From CAYYUA01 sp964542585 (GTDB lineage Bacteria > Bacteroidota > Bacteroidia > CAILMK01 > CAYYUA01), in contig CAZIUI010000009.1 in NCBI GenBank assembly GCA_964542585.1, positions 24,499-88,498 of the forward strand: DNA of 64,000 bases. Direction: 5' to 3'. The translations under genes were made by a program, and so were the position numbers. The notes under the pieces are model-generated. The model was not told the DNA's origin. It did no database searches and saw only the letters and a program-made list of their open reading frames with translations. The stretch's first letter is position 1, and each line of letters opens with the position of its first letter. Shown here piece by piece: positions 16,779 to 25,534 of this stretch.

Positions 16779-18317
16779 ATGAAGGAACAAGTTCGCGTAC
16801 GTTTTGCTCCAAGTCCTACGGGATATCTGCATATTGGTGGTGTTCGCACCGCTCTGTACAATTACCTGTTTGCCAGGCAAAATAAGGGTAAATTTATTCT
16901 GCGTGTTGAAGATACAGACCAGTCACGCGCTGTTGAGGGGGCTGAAGCCTACATTACAGAGGCCTTGCGATGGGCTGGAATCACTTATGACGAAGGCCCG
17001 GATAAAGAAGGCCCGTATGCTCCTTATCGTCAGTCAGAGCGTAAAGCAACTTACGCACAGTATGCAGAACAGCTTGTAAGTGAAGGTAAGGCCTACTATG
17101 CTTTTGATACCTCCGAGGAGCTGGAAAACATGCGCGAACGCATGAAGAAAGCAGGCAAAGCTTCTCCCAAGTATGATCACGTCACGCGGGAATATATGCA
17201 AAATTCCCTGACCTTACCACAGGATGATGTCCATAAACGTATGGAGGATGGCCAACCGTTCGTAGTGAGGCTAAAGGTTCCTCGCAAAGAAGAGGTTAAG
17301 CTTTACGATCGCGTTCGAGGTTGGGTATCCGTTCAAAGTGAGCAAATTGATGATAAGGTGCTGATCAAAGCCGATGGCATGCCGACCTATCACATGGCAA
17401 ATGTTGTAGATGATCACCTGATGCGGATCACTCACGTGATCAGGGGTGAGGAATGGTTGCCCTCAGCACCGTTGCACGTACTACTTTATCAGTTTCTGGG
17501 GTGGGGCGAAGAAGTACCGGAATTTGCCCATTTACCTTTAATTATGAAACCAGATGGCAGCGGCAAGCTTAGCAAGCGCGATGGTGAAAAGGGGGGATTT
17601 CCGGTGGCTCCTATTCGATGGGAAAGTGAGGAGGGTGAAAGCGTAGAAGGTTTTAGGGAACATGGATACTTCCCGGAAGCTTTTATCAATATCCTTGCTA
17701 TGCTGGGCTGGAGCCCTCATGATAACCGGGAAGTCTTTACCATGGATGAGCTAATCCATAAGTTTGAGCTAGAGCGAGTTGGAAAAGCCGGTGCAAAGTT
17801 TGACCCCGATAAAGCCAGCTGGTATAACCAGTATTACCTGCGCCATAAATCCGGGGAAGAATTGGCTGAATACTTCCTTTCTGATCTAGAGAAACGGGGG
17901 TATCAGCCGGAGAAGGAATATGTCGTTAAGGTTTGCGAATTGGTTAAAGAGAAGGCGTCATTCATTACCGAGTTTTATGAACTTGCTTATTTCTTTTTTG
18001 AGAAACCCAGCGACTATGATCAAAAGATCATTCGTAAAAAGTGGGATGAGCAGGCTCCAGAATTCTTTACCCAACTGAAAACCTCACTTACTCAACTGGA
18101 AGATTTTTCAGCTGATAATATAGAGCATACCTTTAAGACCCTGGCTCAGGACTCATTCGGTGAAAAACCTGGCAAGTTCATGCAGCTTTTTCGTGTAATG
18201 GTTACGGGATTAAGCTATGGACCGGCCATTTTCGACACCTTAAGCTTAATAGGCCGGGAAGAGGTGTTAGAAAGGTTGGAAGCTGCGCTCGAGCGAATCC
18301 CTTCAATGGAAGTCTAG
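16779..18317 (+). CDS. gltX: glutamate--tRNA ligase
   Basis: The class I aminoacyl-tRNA synthetase charges tRNA-Glu. The HIGH-type motif is in FAPSPTGYLHIGGVRTALYN, the second signature is KLSKRDGEKGG (KMSKS-type), and GEEWLPSAPLHVLLYQFLGW lies between them. The C-terminal anticodon-binding helices follow. From ATG at 16779 (MKEQVRVRFAPSPTG) it is 512 residues. The longer frame from a TTG adds eight residues that the family lacks. Confidence 0.96.
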   Translation: MKEQVRVRFAPSPTGYLHIGGVRTALYNYLFARQNKGKFILRVEDTDQSRAVEGAEAYITEALRWAGITYDEGPDKEGPYAPYRQSERKATYAQYAEQLVSEGKAYYAFDTSEELENMRERMKKAGKASPKYDHVTREYMQNSLTLPQDDVHKRMEDGQPFVVRLKVPRKEEVKLYDRVRGWVSVQSEQIDDKVLIKADGMPTYHMANVVDDHLMRITHVIRGEEWLPSAPLHVLLYQFLGWGEEVPEFAHLPLIMKPDGSGKLSKRDGEKGGFPVAPIRWESEEGESVEGFREHGYFPEAFINILAMLGWSPHDNREVFTMDELIHKFELERVGKAGAKFDPDKASWYNQYYLRHKSGEELAEYFLSDLEKRGYQPEKEYVVKVCELVKEKASFITEFYELAYFFFEKPSDYDQKIIRKKWDEQAPEFFTQLKTSLTQLEDFSADNIEHTFKTLAQDSFGEKPGKFMQLFRVMVTGLSYGPAIFDTLSLIGREEVLERLEAALERIPSMEV

Positions 18318-18362
18318 CTTCCGATAGCGCCTTTCTCAGATCAGCTTTCTTTTCCTTTTAAG

Positions 18363-20039
18363 TTAAAGACGCTCCTGGATATCCAGCCGGTTTCGCCGAG
18401 CTGTATCCTTGGCAATGTCGTAGCCGGCATCAGCATGCCTGATAACACCTGTTGCTGGATCATTGGTCAGGACGCGCTGCAGGCGATTTTCAGCATCCTC
18501 AGTTCCATCAGCTACGATCACCATTCCCGCATGGATAGAGTTACCGATGCCAACACCCCCACCATGATGAACCGATACCCAGGTAGCCCCGGAAGCGGCA
18601 TTCATAAGGGCATTCAGAATAGGCCAGTCCGCTATGGCATCTGATCCATCCGCCATGGATTCGGTTTCTCGGTTAGGGGAAGCGACAGAGCCCGTATCAA
18701 GGTGATCCCTGCCAATGACAATGGGTGCCTTTACGCGGCCTTCCTTCACCAACTTGTTAAAAGCTAGCCCGGCTTTGGCGCGTTCTTCCACGTTTAGCCA
18801 GCAAATCCGTGCTGGTAACCCCTGAAAAGCCACCTGCTCCTGGGCCATTTTTAGCCAGCGGGTTAGGTGATGATTTTCCGGGAAAAGCTCCATCAAAGCT
18901 TTATCAGTCTCATAAATATCCTGTGGATCTCCTGATAAAGCAGCCCACCGGAATGGCCCATTACCTTTTGAAAATTCCGGGCGGATATAAGCTGGCACAA
19001 AACCGGGAAAATCAAAAGCATTGGAGACACCGTAATCCTGAGCTTGCCCCCTAAGGTTATTGCCATAATCGAATGTTATGGCACCACGCAGCTGAAAATC
19101 CAGCATTAGCTGCACATGGTGAGCCATGGTTTCTTTGGAACGGTGGATGTAGGCGTCCCGGTCGTGTTCACGCAGTTGCTGAGCCTCAGCCAGGGACATT
19201 CCCTCCGGTATATAACCGTACAAGGGATCATGAGCTGAGGTTTGATCCGTGAGGGTATCGGGGGTGAGCTCCCTTTCTTGCAATCGCTTTAAAAGGTCGA
19301 TAGCGTTGCCGGCATACGCCACGGAATAGGCTTGCTGACGGCTTTTAGCTTCTAAGGCTTTGTCGATGGCTGTATCCAGATCGCGGCTGTAATCATGCAG
19401 GTATTGGGTTTCAATCCGTCTTTGTATGTGATGCTCATCCACCTCAGCGGCCAGGCAAACGCCATCATTCAGGGTGATAGCCAAAGGCTGAGCACCGCCC
19501 ATGCCACCTAGGCCGGCTGTTACATTTAATTTTCCCTTAAGCGAACCATCAAAGTGCTGAGCTGCCAGCGAGCCGAAAGTTTCGTAAGTACCCTGAAGAA
19601 TTCCCTGCGTTCCGATGTAAATCCAAGAGCCAGCTGTCATCTGGCCGTACATCATCAGGTCCTGTTGCTCCAGTTTGGAGAAATAATCATAGGTAGCCCA
19701 TCGCGGTACTAACAGTGAATTGGCAATTAAAACGCGGGGCGCATCCTTATGGGTACGGAGAATGCCTACCGGCTTGCCAGACTGGATCATCAGGGTTTCG
19801 TCTTCCTCCAGATCCTGTAAAGCTTTGATGATGTTATGAAGCGCTTGATGGTTACGGGCGGCTTTGCCATTGCCCCCATAAACAATGAGTTGCTCATTGT
19901 TTTCTGCCACATTTGGGTCCAGGTTGTTTAAAAGCATGCGGTAAGGGGCTTCTTGTAGCCAACCCTGGCAAGTGAGCTGGGAGCCTGTTGGCGCACCTTC
20001 AAGATATTCTGCGAGCTGATCAGCTGTTTCCCTAGTCAT
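18363..20039 (-). CDS. hutU: urocanate hydratase
   Basis: The NAD-dependent enzyme turns urocanate into imidazolonepropionate in histidine degradation. It has the NAD-binding stretch LNVTAGLGGMGGAQPLAITLNDGVC, the GIGPFRW-like FSKGNGPFRWAALSG region and HHGGGVGIGNSIHAGMVIVADGT at the C-terminal part. Length is 558 residues, typical. No hutH, hutI or hutG lies nearby, so the pathway genes are scattered or partial. Confidence 0.96.
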   Translation of the reverse strand: MTRETADQLAEYLEGAPTGSQLTCQGWLQEAPYRMLLNNLDPNVAENNEQLIVYGGNGKAARNHQALHNIIKALQDLEEDETLMIQSGKPVGILRTHKDAPRVLIANSLLVPRWATYDYFSKLEQQDLMMYGQMTAGSWIYIGTQGILQGTYETFGSLAAQHFDGSLKGKLNVTAGLGGMGGAQPLAITLNDGVCLAAEVDEHHIQRRIETQYLHDYSRDLDTAIDKALEAKSRQQAYSVAYAGNAIDLLKRLQERELTPDTLTDQTSAHDPLYGYIPEGMSLAEAQQLREHDRDAYIHRSKETMAHHVQLMLDFQLRGAITFDYGNNLRGQAQDYGVSNAFDFPGFVPAYIRPEFSKGNGPFRWAALSGDPQDIYETDKALMELFPENHHLTRWLKMAQEQVAFQGLPARICWLNVEERAKAGLAFNKLVKEGRVKAPIVIGRDHLDTGSVASPNRETESMADGSDAIADWPILNALMNAASGATWVSVHHGGGVGIGNSIHAGMVIVADGTEDAENRLQRVLTNDPATGVIRHADAGYDIAKDTARRNRLDIQERL

Positions 20040-20233
20040 ACTGCAAACGACCTTTTCCTTATGATCTTTAAAGTTAAAACTTTTGACGCATTGTTACATA
20101 ATCTCTTAGCGCAACATAAATTACAAGAGAGCTAACTTGTTTATCGTTTTAAATTTTGTTCAGCTCACTATGGTTAATCAACCAAGCGTTTGACAAAAAA
20201 GGGTATCGATATGTAGCGATGTAGTCAGCTTGT

Positions 20234-20764
20234 TTAAAACCTGGTAAACCAATTGACTTGCTCTGATAAAAGGTCATAGTAAAATTGATCCGTTAAAGCC
20301 GTCTGGCTTTTATCCAGGTTTTGCTCCACAAAAGGAATTTTCACGCGCTGGGGTAAAACATGCATTCCCAAGTGGCTTAAGATATCCGACATGTGGCTTA
20401 AAGCCAGGGCCGCCCCTTGGGTATTGGAAGAAAAACCAACGAGTGCGCTTTTTTTGTAGGTAAAGGTATTCGGATAACGTAACCCATCAATAAAAGCTTT
20501 CAAAGCCCCGGGAATTGAGCCGTTGTATTCTGATATGATAAAAACCATTTTCTCCGTGTTGTCGATTTTATCCTGAAGCTTATTGAATTCTGGGTGGGTT
20601 AGCGCGTTTTCATAAAGAGCGCTGAAAATGAAGTCCTTTGGAAGGATATTGAGGTCCAATACTTCGCTGTAATCGCCAGCGGCTTCAAGTGTTTTAGCGT
20701 AGATATCAGCAATGGCCTTTGAACGAGAATTTTTGCGGTTGGTGCCTGATATTACTAGGGTCAT
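20234..20764 (-). CDS. NADPH-dependent FMN reductase family protein
   Basis: The 176-residue flavodoxin-fold protein starts with the phosphate-binding loop SGTNRKNSRSKAIADIY. It continues with VFIISEYNGSIPGALKAFIDGL and the KKSALVGFSSNTQGAALALSHM block. This matches the NAD(P)H-dependent FMN/quinone reductase family (ChrR/ArsH-like). The electron acceptor is unknown. A TACCTTTG element (complement of 20816-20823) lies upstream; its start region is divergent from atpD. Confidence 0.85.
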   Translation of the reverse strand: MTLVISGTNRKNSRSKAIADIYAKTLEAAGDYSEVLDLNILPKDFIFSALYENALTHPEFNKLQDKIDNTEKMVFIISEYNGSIPGALKAFIDGLRYPNTFTYKKSALVGFSSNTQGAALALSHMSDILSHLGMHVLPQRVKIPFVEQNLDKSQTALTDQFYYDLLSEQVNWFTRF

Positions 20765-20879
20765 GGATGTATTTTTAATAACTAAAAGTCAGAAGAAAAT
20801 TTATTGTTAAAAAAGCAAAGGTAATCCCCGTGAGAAGGAAACCACCTAATAATTACAATACAAAGTCGATAATTACAGG

Positions 20880-20909
20880 TTTGTTTTCAAGGTTAAACTG
20901 CTATATTTG
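20880..20909 (+). promoter_or_regulatory. strong Bacteroidota-type promoter for atpDC
   Basis: TTTG (20880-20883), 18 bases, then TATATTTG (20902-20909): both elements of the phylum consensus are perfect. The predicted start near 20916 gives a leader of about 27 bases before the atpD ATG at 20943. Confidence 0.8.
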
Positions 20910-20942
20910 CACTGCTTTAAAAAACGCAAAATAATCCCTGTA

Positions 20943-22463
20943 ATGCAAAACAAAGGCAGGATTGCTCAGGTTATAGGGCCGGTGATAGATGTGAGTTTCG
21001 ATAGTGAAGATTCTCAGATCCCTAAAATCATGAACGCCCTTCACGTTGAGCGTGAGGATGGGTCTACACTCGTACTTGAAGTTCAGCAGCACTTGGGCGA
21101 AGATATTGTCCGTACAGTAGCAATGGATTCCACCGAAGGTCTGGTTCGCGGAATGGAGGTTTCTGATACTGGTGCACCTGTTCGTGTTCCTATTGGCGAT
21201 AACATTCGAGGCCGCCTTTTTAACGTGGTAGGCAATAATATTGACGGGATAGACCAGGTGCAGACGGAGGACTCTCGTCCCATTCACCAAACACCGCCAA
21301 AATACGAAGATCTATCTACCTCGGATGAGCCTTTGTGGACGGGGATCAAAGTAATTGATCTTTTAGAGCCATACTCAAAGGGCGGTAAAATTGGACTTTT
21401 TGGAGGTGCCGGAGTTGGTAAGACCGTCCTTATCATGGAGTTGATCAACAACATCGCCAAAGCTTATGAAGGTATTTCCGTTTTTACGGGAGTAGGGGAA
21501 CGTACAAGAGAGGGCAATGACCTGCTAAGAGAGATGCTAGAGGCTGGCGTTATAAATTATGGTGATGCTTTTCGTGAGTCCATGGAAGCCGGTGGATGGG
21601 ATCTGTCAAAGGTGGATTCAGAAGCCGTTCAAAACTCACAAGCTACGCTGGTATTCGGCCAAATGAATGAGCCACCAGGTGCCCGTGCACGTGTGGCGCT
21701 TACGGGCCTGAGTATCGCTGAATATTTCCGAGATGGTGATCCCAACAGTGAAGAGGGACGCGACATTCTGCTTTTTATAGATAACATTTTCCGTTTTACA
21801 CAAGCTGGAATGGAAGTTTCTGCCCTACTTGGCAGAATGCCCTCCGCAGTTGGTTATCAACCAACGCTTGCTACGGAAATGGGGGAGATGCAGGAACGTA
21901 TTACCTCTACAAAACGGGGATCCATTACCTCGGTTCAAGCTGTTTACGTACCGGCTGACGACCTGACGGACCCAGCACCCGCTACTACTTTTGCCCACCT
22001 AGATGCAACTACGGTTCTTAGCCGGAAAATTGCGGAGCAAGGGATTTACCCGGCAGTGGATCCACTTGACTCTACGTCCAGAATTCTGGACCCTGATGTT
22101 GTTGGCAATGACCATTACCAAACCGCTCAGCGGGTGAAAGAGATCCTTCAGCGGTACAATGAGCTGCAAGATATCATTGCCATCCTTGGTATGGAGGAAT
22201 TATCCGAAGAAGATAAAACGGTGGTTCACCGGGCCCGCCGGGTTCAGCGCTTCCTTTCTCAGCCTTTCTTTGTAGCTGAGCAGTTTACCAGTATCCCGGG
22301 TAAATTGGTCTCTATTGAAAATACGATTAAAGGATTTAACAAAATTCTGGACGGTGAAGTGGATCAGTATCCGGAAAATGCCTTCAACCTTGTAGGTACT
22401 ATTGAAGAGGCGGTAGAGAAAGGTGAACAAATGATGGCTGAAACCGAACAAGAAGAAACTTAA
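20943..22463 (+). CDS. atpD: F-type ATP synthase subunit beta
   Basis: The catalytic subunit of F1 has the Walker A motif GGAGVGKTVLIMELI, the GERTREGNDLLREM stretch, the Walker B strand ILLFIDNIFRFTQAG and the signature PAVDPLDSTSRIL. ATG at 20943 (MQNKGRIAQVIGPVIDVSF) is chosen; a TTG 36 bases earlier lies in the promoter. It is 506 residues. Only atpC follows, so the remaining ATP synthase genes are at another locus, as is usual in this phylum. Confidence 0.97.
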   Translation: MQNKGRIAQVIGPVIDVSFDSEDSQIPKIMNALHVEREDGSTLVLEVQQHLGEDIVRTVAMDSTEGLVRGMEVSDTGAPVRVPIGDNIRGRLFNVVGNNIDGIDQVQTEDSRPIHQTPPKYEDLSTSDEPLWTGIKVIDLLEPYSKGGKIGLFGGAGVGKTVLIMELINNIAKAYEGISVFTGVGERTREGNDLLREMLEAGVINYGDAFRESMEAGGWDLSKVDSEAVQNSQATLVFGQMNEPPGARARVALTGLSIAEYFRDGDPNSEEGRDILLFIDNIFRFTQAGMEVSALLGRMPSAVGYQPTLATEMGEMQERITSTKRGSITSVQAVYVPADDLTDPAPATTFAHLDATTVLSRKIAEQGIYPAVDPLDSTSRILDPDVVGNDHYQTAQRVKEILQRYNELQDIIAILGMEELSEEDKTVVHRARRVQRFLSQPFFVAEQFTSIPGKLVSIENTIKGFNKILDGEVDQYPENAFNLVGTIEEAVEKGEQMMAETEQEET

Positions 22464-22488
22464 AAAGCAATCGCTGAAATTTAATCTA

Positions 22489-22722
22489 ATGCGGCTTGAA
22501 ATTATAACCCCTACCGAAGTGGTATTTGATGGAGAAATTAGCCGTGTGCGATTTCCCGGTGATAGTGGTTCTTTTGAAGTTTTAAGGAATCATGCCGCAC
22601 TGATCGCCACCATAAAAGCCGGTAACATCAAAGTAGTGAACACAAATGGGGATTCGCAGGAATATCCTGTTAGTCCAGGATTTGTGGAGGTTCGCGATAA
22701 TCAGGTTACAGCGCTTGTATAG
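22489..22722 (+). CDS. atpC: F-type ATP synthase subunit epsilon (short form)
   Basis: The 77-residue protein consists of the N-terminal beta-sandwich only: LEIITPTEVVFDGEISRVRFPGDSGSFEVLRNHAALIATI, then GFVEVRDNQVTALV. The C-terminal helical hairpin that inhibits ATP hydrolysis in many bacteria is absent, which is a known short form in Bacteroidota. It is 25 bases after atpD and followed by a strong terminator. Confidence 0.93.
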   Translation: MRLEIITPTEVVFDGEISRVRFPGDSGSFEVLRNHAALIATIKAGNIKVVNTNGDSQEYPVSPGFVEVRDNQVTALV

Positions 22723-22778
22723 GTAACCCGTTTTTGTTTCAACATTCGTCACCTTTGTTAAAATGGGATACCCAACAA

Positions 22779-22809
22779 GGCATCGCTAACTAGCGGTGCC
22801 TTTTTTTTT
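22779..22809 (+). terminator. intrinsic terminator of atpDC, inside the end of the facing gene
   Basis: GGCATCGCTA and TAGCGGTGCC form a 10-position stem with one G-T pair, followed by nine T. The hairpin overlaps the stop and last codons of the convergent glycosyltransferase gene, whose last residues KKKGTAS are encoded by the T run and the 3' arm. Confidence 0.85.
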
Positions 22810-23562
22810 GCGAATTTGTTCTGAAGGCTCTTCAAAACGGTAATGACCAAATAAGTTTTTAATCCGCATTTCAACAACACCAAGTAGCGCTTCTCGGAAT
22901 ATGCCTTTCGACATTTTTGATTCTCCCCTGGACCGATCGGTAAAGATAATCGGTACCTCGCGGATCCTAAAGCCATTTTGCCATGCTGCAAACTTCATTT
23001 CGATCTGAAAAGCGTATCCTTTAAACTTGATTTTATCAAGGTCTATCGTTTCCAGCACTGATCTGCGGAAACAAGCAAAGCCAGCGGTGGTATCTTTCAG
23101 GGGCATTCCCGTTACAAAACTTACATACTTAGAGGCAAGAAAAGATAACAATACCCTTCCCATTGGCCAGTTGACCACATTCACGCCTTTTACATAGCGT
23201 GAGCCAATGACCAAATCCAAATTTTCCGAATGACAGGTGTGGTACAGGCGCTCTAGATCCTTTGGATTATGGGAAAAGTCGGCATCCATCTCAAAAATGA
23301 ATTCATATTCCTGCTTGAGCGCCCATTTGAAACCTTCAATGTAAGCTGTTCCCAGTCCGTACTTGCCTTTTCGTTTATAAAGGTGAAGACTGTTCTGATA
23401 GGTTCCCTGCATTGCATGAATGATAGCTTGGGTCTGATCAGTAGAATTGTCATCTACGATCAAAACATCGAGGGTCAGGGGAAGACTAAAGATTTCCTGA
23501 AGAAGCTCCCGGATATTGGCTTCTTCATTGTAGGTGGGTATTACTAAGACTGCTTTGGTCAA
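22786..23562 (-). CDS. polyprenol monophosphomannose synthase-like glycosyltransferase (GT2)
   Basis: The 258-residue GT2 enzyme has VLVIPTYNEEANIRELLQEIF at the start, VLIVDDNSTDQTQ, the DXD-type FIFEMDADFSHNPKDL motif, and DLVIGSRYVKGVNVVNWPMGRVLLS with GFACFRR. This is the DPM1 pattern, without the C-terminal GtrA membrane domain. It likely transfers a sugar from GDP- or UDP-sugar to a polyprenyl phosphate at the inner membrane. The gene converges with atpC. Confidence 0.9.
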   Translation of the reverse strand: MTKAVLVIPTYNEEANIRELLQEIFSLPLTLDVLIVDDNSTDQTQAIIHAMQGTYQNSLHLYKRKGKYGLGTAYIEGFKWALKQEYEFIFEMDADFSHNPKDLERLYHTCHSENLDLVIGSRYVKGVNVVNWPMGRVLLSFLASKYVSFVTGMPLKDTTAGFACFRRSVLETIDLDKIKFKGYAFQIEMKFAAWQNGFRIREVPIIFTDRSRGESKMSKGIFREALLGVVEMRIKNLFGHYRFEEPSEQIRKKKGTAS

Positions 23563-23662
23563 GGATCAGGAAAATTTTTAATGGTTACTTTTTATGCTAA
23601 AGTATGATGAACGCAAAAATGGTTTTTTTAAACAAAAATAGATGAGCGCGTCAGTAGCTATT

Positions 23663-23670
23663 TAGATTTG
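23663..23670 (+). promoter_or_regulatory. TAnnTTTG -7 element for gmhB
   Basis: TAGATTTG lies 26 bases upstream of the gmhB ATG. No clear -33 TTTG. A divergent TATTTTTG (complement of 23633-23640) serves the glycosyltransferase on the other strand. Confidence 0.4.
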
Positions 23671-23696
23671 TCAATAACCAATCAAAACTCAAAATC

Positions 23697-24176
23697 ATGC
23701 CAAAGGCTCTCTTTCTAGATCGCGATGGTATTCTGATTCGAGAAAGGGGGGATTATTCCTACTTGCCGGAGCATATTGCTTATGTTCCAGGTATAGAAAA
23801 ATTTTTGCTGGAACAGCAGGCCAAAGGATACCTTTTAATTGTAGTTTCTAACCAAGGGGGAATTGCCAAAGGATTGTTTGGCCCTGAGCATGTTGAACAC
23901 CTTCACCAAATTATTCATCATCACTTTCTAAGCTATGGCGTTAGTATTCATTCTTGGTTCTTTTGTCCACATCACGATGAGATAAGCTATTGTTTATGCC
24001 GTAAGCCTGGCTCCCTGATGCTGGAAAAGGCCATCGCCAGATACCAGGTGATTACTTCTGAATCTTACATGATAGGGGACAAGGAAAGTGATAAAGAGGC
24101 TGGAAGAAGGGCGGGGTTAACACCACTACTAGTAAATTCAAACACAAACCTGAACCTATACAATCCGCTTGATTAA
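23697..24176 (+). CDS. gmhB: HAD-IIIA phosphatase, D-glycero-D-manno-heptose 1,7-bisphosphate 7-phosphatase-like
   Basis: The HAD nucleophile motif is FLDRDGILIRERGDYSYLPE. Motif II is VVSNQGGIAKG, and motif III/IV is MIGDKESDKEAGRRAGLTPLLV. A zinc-type cluster FFCPHHDEISYCLCRKPG lies between. These are the hallmarks of GmhB and related HisB-N phosphatases. The presence of hldD in the same window supports a role in heptose supply for lipopolysaccharide, but histidinol phosphatase or other HAD activities are not excluded. Confidence 0.8.
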   Translation: MPKALFLDRDGILIRERGDYSYLPEHIAYVPGIEKFLLEQQAKGYLLIVVSNQGGIAKGLFGPEHVEHLHQIIHHHFLSYGVSIHSWFFCPHHDEISYCLCRKPGSLMLEKAIARYQVITSESYMIGDKESDKEAGRRAGLTPLLVNSNTNLNLYNPLD

Positions 24177-24181
24177 AGGAT

Positions 24182-24763
24182 TTAGGTGGTATCCCCATGA
24201 ACATAGGGGTTGTTAGCCTTTACCTTCTCGTAATTGTTTTCCCAATCGGGAGGGAGTTCCATGATATGTCCGCAGCGGTCACAAGTGCGAAGCTCAAGGG
24301 ATGAGTAAAAATTGTTCATCACAATAGGAAATTGCTTAACGATGTCCTCCAAAAAGAAGTATTCTTCATAAAGGCGATTCCCACAATTATCACAGAAATA
24401 AACAAAGCCATCTTTATCCCCTGGCTTTCGGTGTTTTTCAATGATCAGACCCACCGTATCTTCATAGCGTTGGGGTGAATGAAGCACTTTAGGGGGAAGC
24501 AGGAACATTTCGCCCTCCTTTATGGGAATATTTTTGAATTCTCCCTCATCCACAATCTTGACGTTGATGGCTCCCCGAACCTGGAAGAAAAGCTCTTCAC
24601 TTTCATTGTAGTGGAAATCCTTGCGGGTATTAGGCCCGCCGGAGACCATGACAATAAAATCCGTATTATCCTTGTAAACGGTTTCATTACTTACCGGAGG
24701 CTTGAGCAGGTGCTCGTGATCTTTGATCCATTGCTGGAAATTGATAGGCGGATGCATACTCAT
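24182..24763 (-). CDS. nbaC: 3-hydroxyanthranilate 3,4-dioxygenase
   Basis: The cupin enzyme opens the ring of 3-hydroxyanthranilate on the way from tryptophan to quinolinate and NAD. It has VMVSGGPNTRKDFHYNESEELFFQVRGAINVKIVD, the cupin metal-binding strand, then EMFLLPPKVLHSPQRYEDTVGLIIEKHR. The C-terminal rubredoxin-like zinc site is CDNCGNRLYEEYF and CDRCGHIMELPPDW, as in the bacterial enzyme. ATG at 24763 (MSMHPPINFQQWI) is chosen over a TTG eleven codons earlier. No other kynurenine-pathway gene is adjacent. Confidence 0.93.
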   Translation of the reverse strand: MSMHPPINFQQWIKDHEHLLKPPVSNETVYKDNTDFIVMVSGGPNTRKDFHYNESEELFFQVRGAINVKIVDEGEFKNIPIKEGEMFLLPPKVLHSPQRYEDTVGLIIEKHRKPGDKDGFVYFCDNCGNRLYEEYFFLEDIVKQFPIVMNNFYSSLELRTCDRCGHIMELPPDWENNYEKVKANNPYVHGDTT

Positions 24764-24929
24764 AGCAATTGGATTTTTGAAAGAAAAAAGTAACAATTTT
24801 TCTACGCATAAAATTAACGATTGAAGGCTTTAAAAGATTTACGAATTCAAAAACTAATCCCTTTTTATTGGGAGGGCAAAGGCGTGTAAAAGCTTTAGAT
24901 TCGTTCTTTGAAGGTTAAAATCCATCCTT

Positions 24930-25469
24930 ATGGGTCTACTGCTCTGGTCGGAAGAACGGTTTCAAGTGACCATTGAGCGATTGGCGCGGCAATTAGTAGA
25001 ACGGCATGAAAACTTTGATGAAAAAGCGTTAATCGGATTACAACCTCGAGGTGTATTCCTTGCCAGGAAATTACATCGTCAGCTTGAGGCTATGTTGGGA
25101 GCCAATAAGGTTCCTTATGGCGAATTGGATGTGACCTTCTATCGGGATGATTTTCGAAGGCGAAATGAACCGTTGGTACCCGCCGAAAGCGCTATTAACT
25201 TTCAGCTGGAAGGTAAACAGGTGATACTTGTAGATGACGTTTTATATACAGGCCGCACCGTACGTGCTGGATTGGATGCGTTGCACGACTACGGGCGCCC
25301 TTCTCGGGTAGAATTTTTAGTATTAGTGGACCGTAGGTTTAGCCGGCATTTGCCAATTGATTCCGATTATGTGGGCATCCGCGTAGACACCCGCTCGTCA
25401 CAAAGTGTAAAAGTCGAATGGGCAGAAGAGGAAGGGACGGACTGCATATGGCTTATAGATGAACAATGA
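24930..25469 (+). CDS. pyrR: PyrR bifunctional pyrimidine regulator / uracil phosphoribosyltransferase
   Basis: The phosphoribosyltransferase fold has the PRPP-binding motif VILVDDVLYTGRTVRAGLDAL, the LIGLQPRGVFLARKLH block and the PyrR-type GELDVTFYRDDFRRR segment. Length is 179 residues, normal. It precedes pyrB by 65 bases on the same strand. In Bacillus PyrR binds RNA to attenuate pyr operons; I see no obvious binding loop here, so regulation is not shown. Confidence 0.93.
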   Translation: MGLLLWSEERFQVTIERLARQLVERHENFDEKALIGLQPRGVFLARKLHRQLEAMLGANKVPYGELDVTFYRDDFRRRNEPLVPAESAINFQLEGKQVILVDDVLYTGRTVRAGLDALHDYGRPSRVEFLVLVDRRFSRHLPIDSDYVGIRVDTRSSQSVKVEWAEEEGTDCIWLIDEQ

Positions 25470-25534
25470 CCAGAACGCTTTTAAACGTAGTTATTTTGAC
25501 TCTCTTTACAAAATCAAATTCCATTTGAATACCT

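Noticed and set aside
20907..20942. Upstream TTG start for atpD
   Set aside because: It is inside the -7 element of the promoter; MQNKGRIAQVIGPV is the normal start.
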